Assembly: GCA_937915335.1 (NCBI GenBank)
Contig: CALDLZ010000289.1
Location: 1 to 9,615, forward strand
DNA length: 9,615 nt
Source: an uncultured Faecalibacterium sp.
GTDB taxonomy: Bacteria; Bacillota; Clostridia; Oscillospirales; Ruminococcaceae
Reading direction: 5' to 3'
Positions 8,230 through 9,615 of this stretch are shown piece by piece (the stretch's first letter is position 1; every line of letters starts with the position of its first letter). The notes under the pieces were generated by a model. The model was not told the DNA's origin, searched no databases, and was given only the letters and a program-made list of their open reading frames with translations. The position numbers were made by a program, and so were the translations under genes.

Positions 8230-9525
8230 ATGGAAAAGAAACCGTTTCTGACCGAAGCGCAGGCCCAGGAGATCATCCAGGACGTGCCCACCCCGTTCCA
8301 TGTCTACGATGAAAAGGGCATCCGCGAGAACGCCCGCCGCATCAACAAGGCATTTAGCTGGAACAAGGGCTTCCGGGAGTATTTTGCCGTCAAGGCACTG
8401 CCCAACCCCATCATCCTCCAGATCCTGAAGGAAGAGGGCTGCGGTGTGGACTGCTCCTCTCTGACCGAGCTGATGCTGAGCGAGGCCTGTGGCTTTACCG
8501 GCAGCGACATCATGTTCTCCTCCAACCAGACCCCTGTGGAGGACATGAAGAAGGCTTACGAGCTGGGCGCTTACATCAACCTTGACGATGCCACCATGGT
8601 GGACTTCCTCGACCGTGTGGCCGGCATCCCCGAGAACATCTTCTGCCGTTACAACCCGGGCGGGACCTTCCAGCTGGGTGCCAGCGAGGAGGGCTTCCAG
8701 GTCATGGACAAGCCCGGCGATGCCAAGTACGGCATGACCGAGGAGCAGATGATCGACAGCTACAAGAAGCTGATGGTGAAGGGAGCCAAGAACTTCGGCA
8801 TCCACGCCTTCCTGGCCTCCAACACCATCTCGGACGCTTATTACCCTGAGCTGGCAGGCATCCTGTTCCGGCTGGCCGTCCGTGTCCAGAAGGCCACCGG
8901 TGCCCACATCAGCTACATCAACCTGTCCGGCGGCGTGGGCATCCCGTACCGCCCCGACCAGACCGAGAACGACATCATGGCCATCGGCGAGGGCGTGCGC
9001 CAGAAATTTGAGGAGATCCTCGTGCCCGCCGGCATGGGCGACGTGGCCATCTTCACCGAGATGGGCCGCTTTACCACCGGCCCCTACGGCGCGCTGGTGG
9101 CGACCGCCATTCACGAGAAGCATATCTACAAGGAGTACATCGGCCTGGATGCCTGCGCCGCCAACCTGATGCGCCCCGCCATGTACGGCGCGTACCACCA
9201 CATTACTGTTCTGGGCAAGGAGAACGCCTCCTGCGACCACAAGTATGACGTGGTGGGCGGTCTGTGCGAGAACAACGATAAGTTCGCCATTGACCGGATG
9301 CTGCCCAAAATCGACATCGGCGACCTGATCTACATCCACGACACCGGTGCCCACGGTTCCGCAATGGGCTACAACTACAACGGCAAGCTGCGCGGTGCCG
9401 AGGTCCTGCTCTGCGAGGACGGCACTCACCGCCTGATCCGCCGCGCCGAGACCCCACGTGATTACTTTGCGACCCTGGACTTCCTGCCCGCCATGAAGTC
9501 CCTGTTCGAGGGTTACGACGACTAA
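8230..9525 (+). CDS. lysA: Diaminopimelate decarboxylase family protein (divergent LysA)
   Basis: A cytoplasmic PLP-dependent fold-III decarboxylase of 431 residues, most likely converting meso-diaminopimelate to lysine. Visible landmarks: TPFHVYDE (21-28), the PLP lysine K55 in YFAVKALPNP, the glycine loop SGGVGIPY (233-240), RPAMYGAYH (315-323), CENNDKF (346-352) and HDTGAHGSAMGYNYN (370-384). Two motifs differ from textbook LysA: the expected HIGS region reads HAFLASN (192-198), and the EPGR phosphate-loop motif reads EMGR (277-280). Substrate choice is therefore less certain; another amino-acid decarboxylase of the same fold is possible. The ATG at 8230 follows GAGAGGGAAG; an upstream in-frame ATG (8188) lies inside a small hairpin (CGGCT/AGCCG, 8184-8197) and has no SD. 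No separate promoter is evident, so it is probably cotranscribed with the dehydratase gene. No terminator follows the stop codon. Confidence 0.85.
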   Translation: MEKKPFLTEAQAQEIIQDVPTPFHVYDEKGIRENARRINKAFSWNKGFREYFAVKALPNPIILQILKEEGCGVDCSSLTELMLSEACGFTGSDIMFSSNQTPVEDMKKAYELGAYINLDDATMVDFLDRVAGIPENIFCRYNPGGTFQLGASEEGFQVMDKPGDAKYGMTEEQMIDSYKKLMVKGAKNFGIHAFLASNTISDAYYPELAGILFRLAVRVQKATGAHISYINLSGGVGIPYRPDQTENDIMAIGEGVRQKFEEILVPAGMGDVAIFTEMGRFTTGPYGALVATAIHEKHIYKEYIGLDACAANLMRPAMYGAYHHITVLGKENASCDHKYDVVGGLCENNDKFAIDRMLPKIDIGDLIYIHDTGAHGSAMGYNYNGKLRGAEVLLCEDGTHRLIRRAETPRDYFATLDFLPAMKSLFEGYDD

Positions 9526-9535
9526 GTTTCGACCC

Positions 9536-9564
9536 TTGACAGCAGACAGCGCGGAATCTATAAT
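9536..9564 (+). promoter_or_regulatory. Perfect-consensus sigma-A promoter
   Basis: TTGACA (9536-9541), a 17-nt spacer and TATAAT (9559-9564) match the consensus at every position. It begins 11 nt after the lysA stop codon with no terminator between. The start near 9571 leaves a leader of about 39 nt before the next ATG, with GGAGG at 9596-9600. Strong, largely constitutive transcription of the gene to the right is expected. Confidence 0.92.
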
Positions 9565-9609
9565 GAAACCACGATGACCCTCTTGAAAAATATTTGGAGG
9601 TAAAAGACT

Positions 9610-9615
9610 ATGATC
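9610..9615 (+). CDS. Start of an unidentified gene, cut by the right edge
   Basis: Only the codons for Met-Ile are present. The ATG is supported by TTTGGAGG (9593-9600) 9 nt upstream and by the perfect-consensus promoter at 9536-9564. The product cannot be inferred from two codons. Confidence 0.6.

Noticed and set aside
5793..8291. 832-codon open frame on the minus strand across three plus-strand genes
   Set aside because: It runs antisense through the flippase end, the dehydratase and the lysA start, with no domain motif; a shadow of high-GC codon usage.
8134..9429. 431-codon open frame on the minus strand, antisense to lysA
   Set aside because: Low-complexity H/V/A/G-rich translation typical of an antisense shadow; lysA is well supported.

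Overview
The window is GC-rich bacterial DNA with Gram-positive style ribosome-binding sites (AAGGAGG type) and sigma-A type promoters. The gene set is anaerobic: a hybrid-cluster protein, a clostridial-type glutamate dehydrogenase, an NBP35/Mrp-type Fe-S ATPase, a SpoVB-like flippase, a membrane-bound nucleotide-sugar dehydratase and a divergent diaminopimelate decarboxylase. Together these suggest a gut Clostridia/Oscillospiraceae member (Faecalibacterium/Gemmiger-like). The genus is an inference from protein style and base composition, not from a search.

Layout. Positions 1-179 hold no gene. They contain a leftward promoter (TTGAAC-16-TATAAT) for a gene beyond the left edge, a near-perfect 23-bp dyad just upstream of it, and a 9-bp inverted repeat just downstream of it. 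The left half of the window is then transcribed leftward: mrp (3430-4263), gdhA (1875-3220) and hcp (180-1760). Clear intrinsic terminators separate mrp from gdhA and gdhA from hcp, and mrp and gdhA each have a recognisable promoter. The right half runs rightward: a SpoVB-like flippase (4536-6107), a WbpM/PglF/CapD-type dehydratase (6267-8165), a LysA-family decarboxylase (8230-9525), and the first two codons of another gene (from 9610) behind a perfect-consensus promoter. The mrp and flippase genes diverge from a shared region at about 4264-4535.

How the genes may work together. Hcp (reactive nitrogen detoxification) and GDH (ammonium assimilation) are both redox/nitrogen enzymes, and Mrp delivers Fe-S clusters of the kind Hcp needs, but terminators indicate separate transcription. 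The flippase and the dehydratase form a plausible surface-glycan or cell-envelope pair. LysA follows the dehydratase with a 64-nt gap and probably shares its transcript.

Two features stand out. First, gdhA is broken by what looks like an exact 7-nt deletion that removes the conserved segment containing the catalytic aspartate; the rest of the gene is pristine, so it is either a very recent pseudogene or a sequence error. Second, a MITE-like hairpin repeat of about 86 bp, with imperfect terminal inverted repeats and flanking AGATC direct repeats, lies between a strong Shine-Dalgarno sequence and the start codon of mrp. I did not find a wholly new multi-gene system; the other genes belong to recognisable families.
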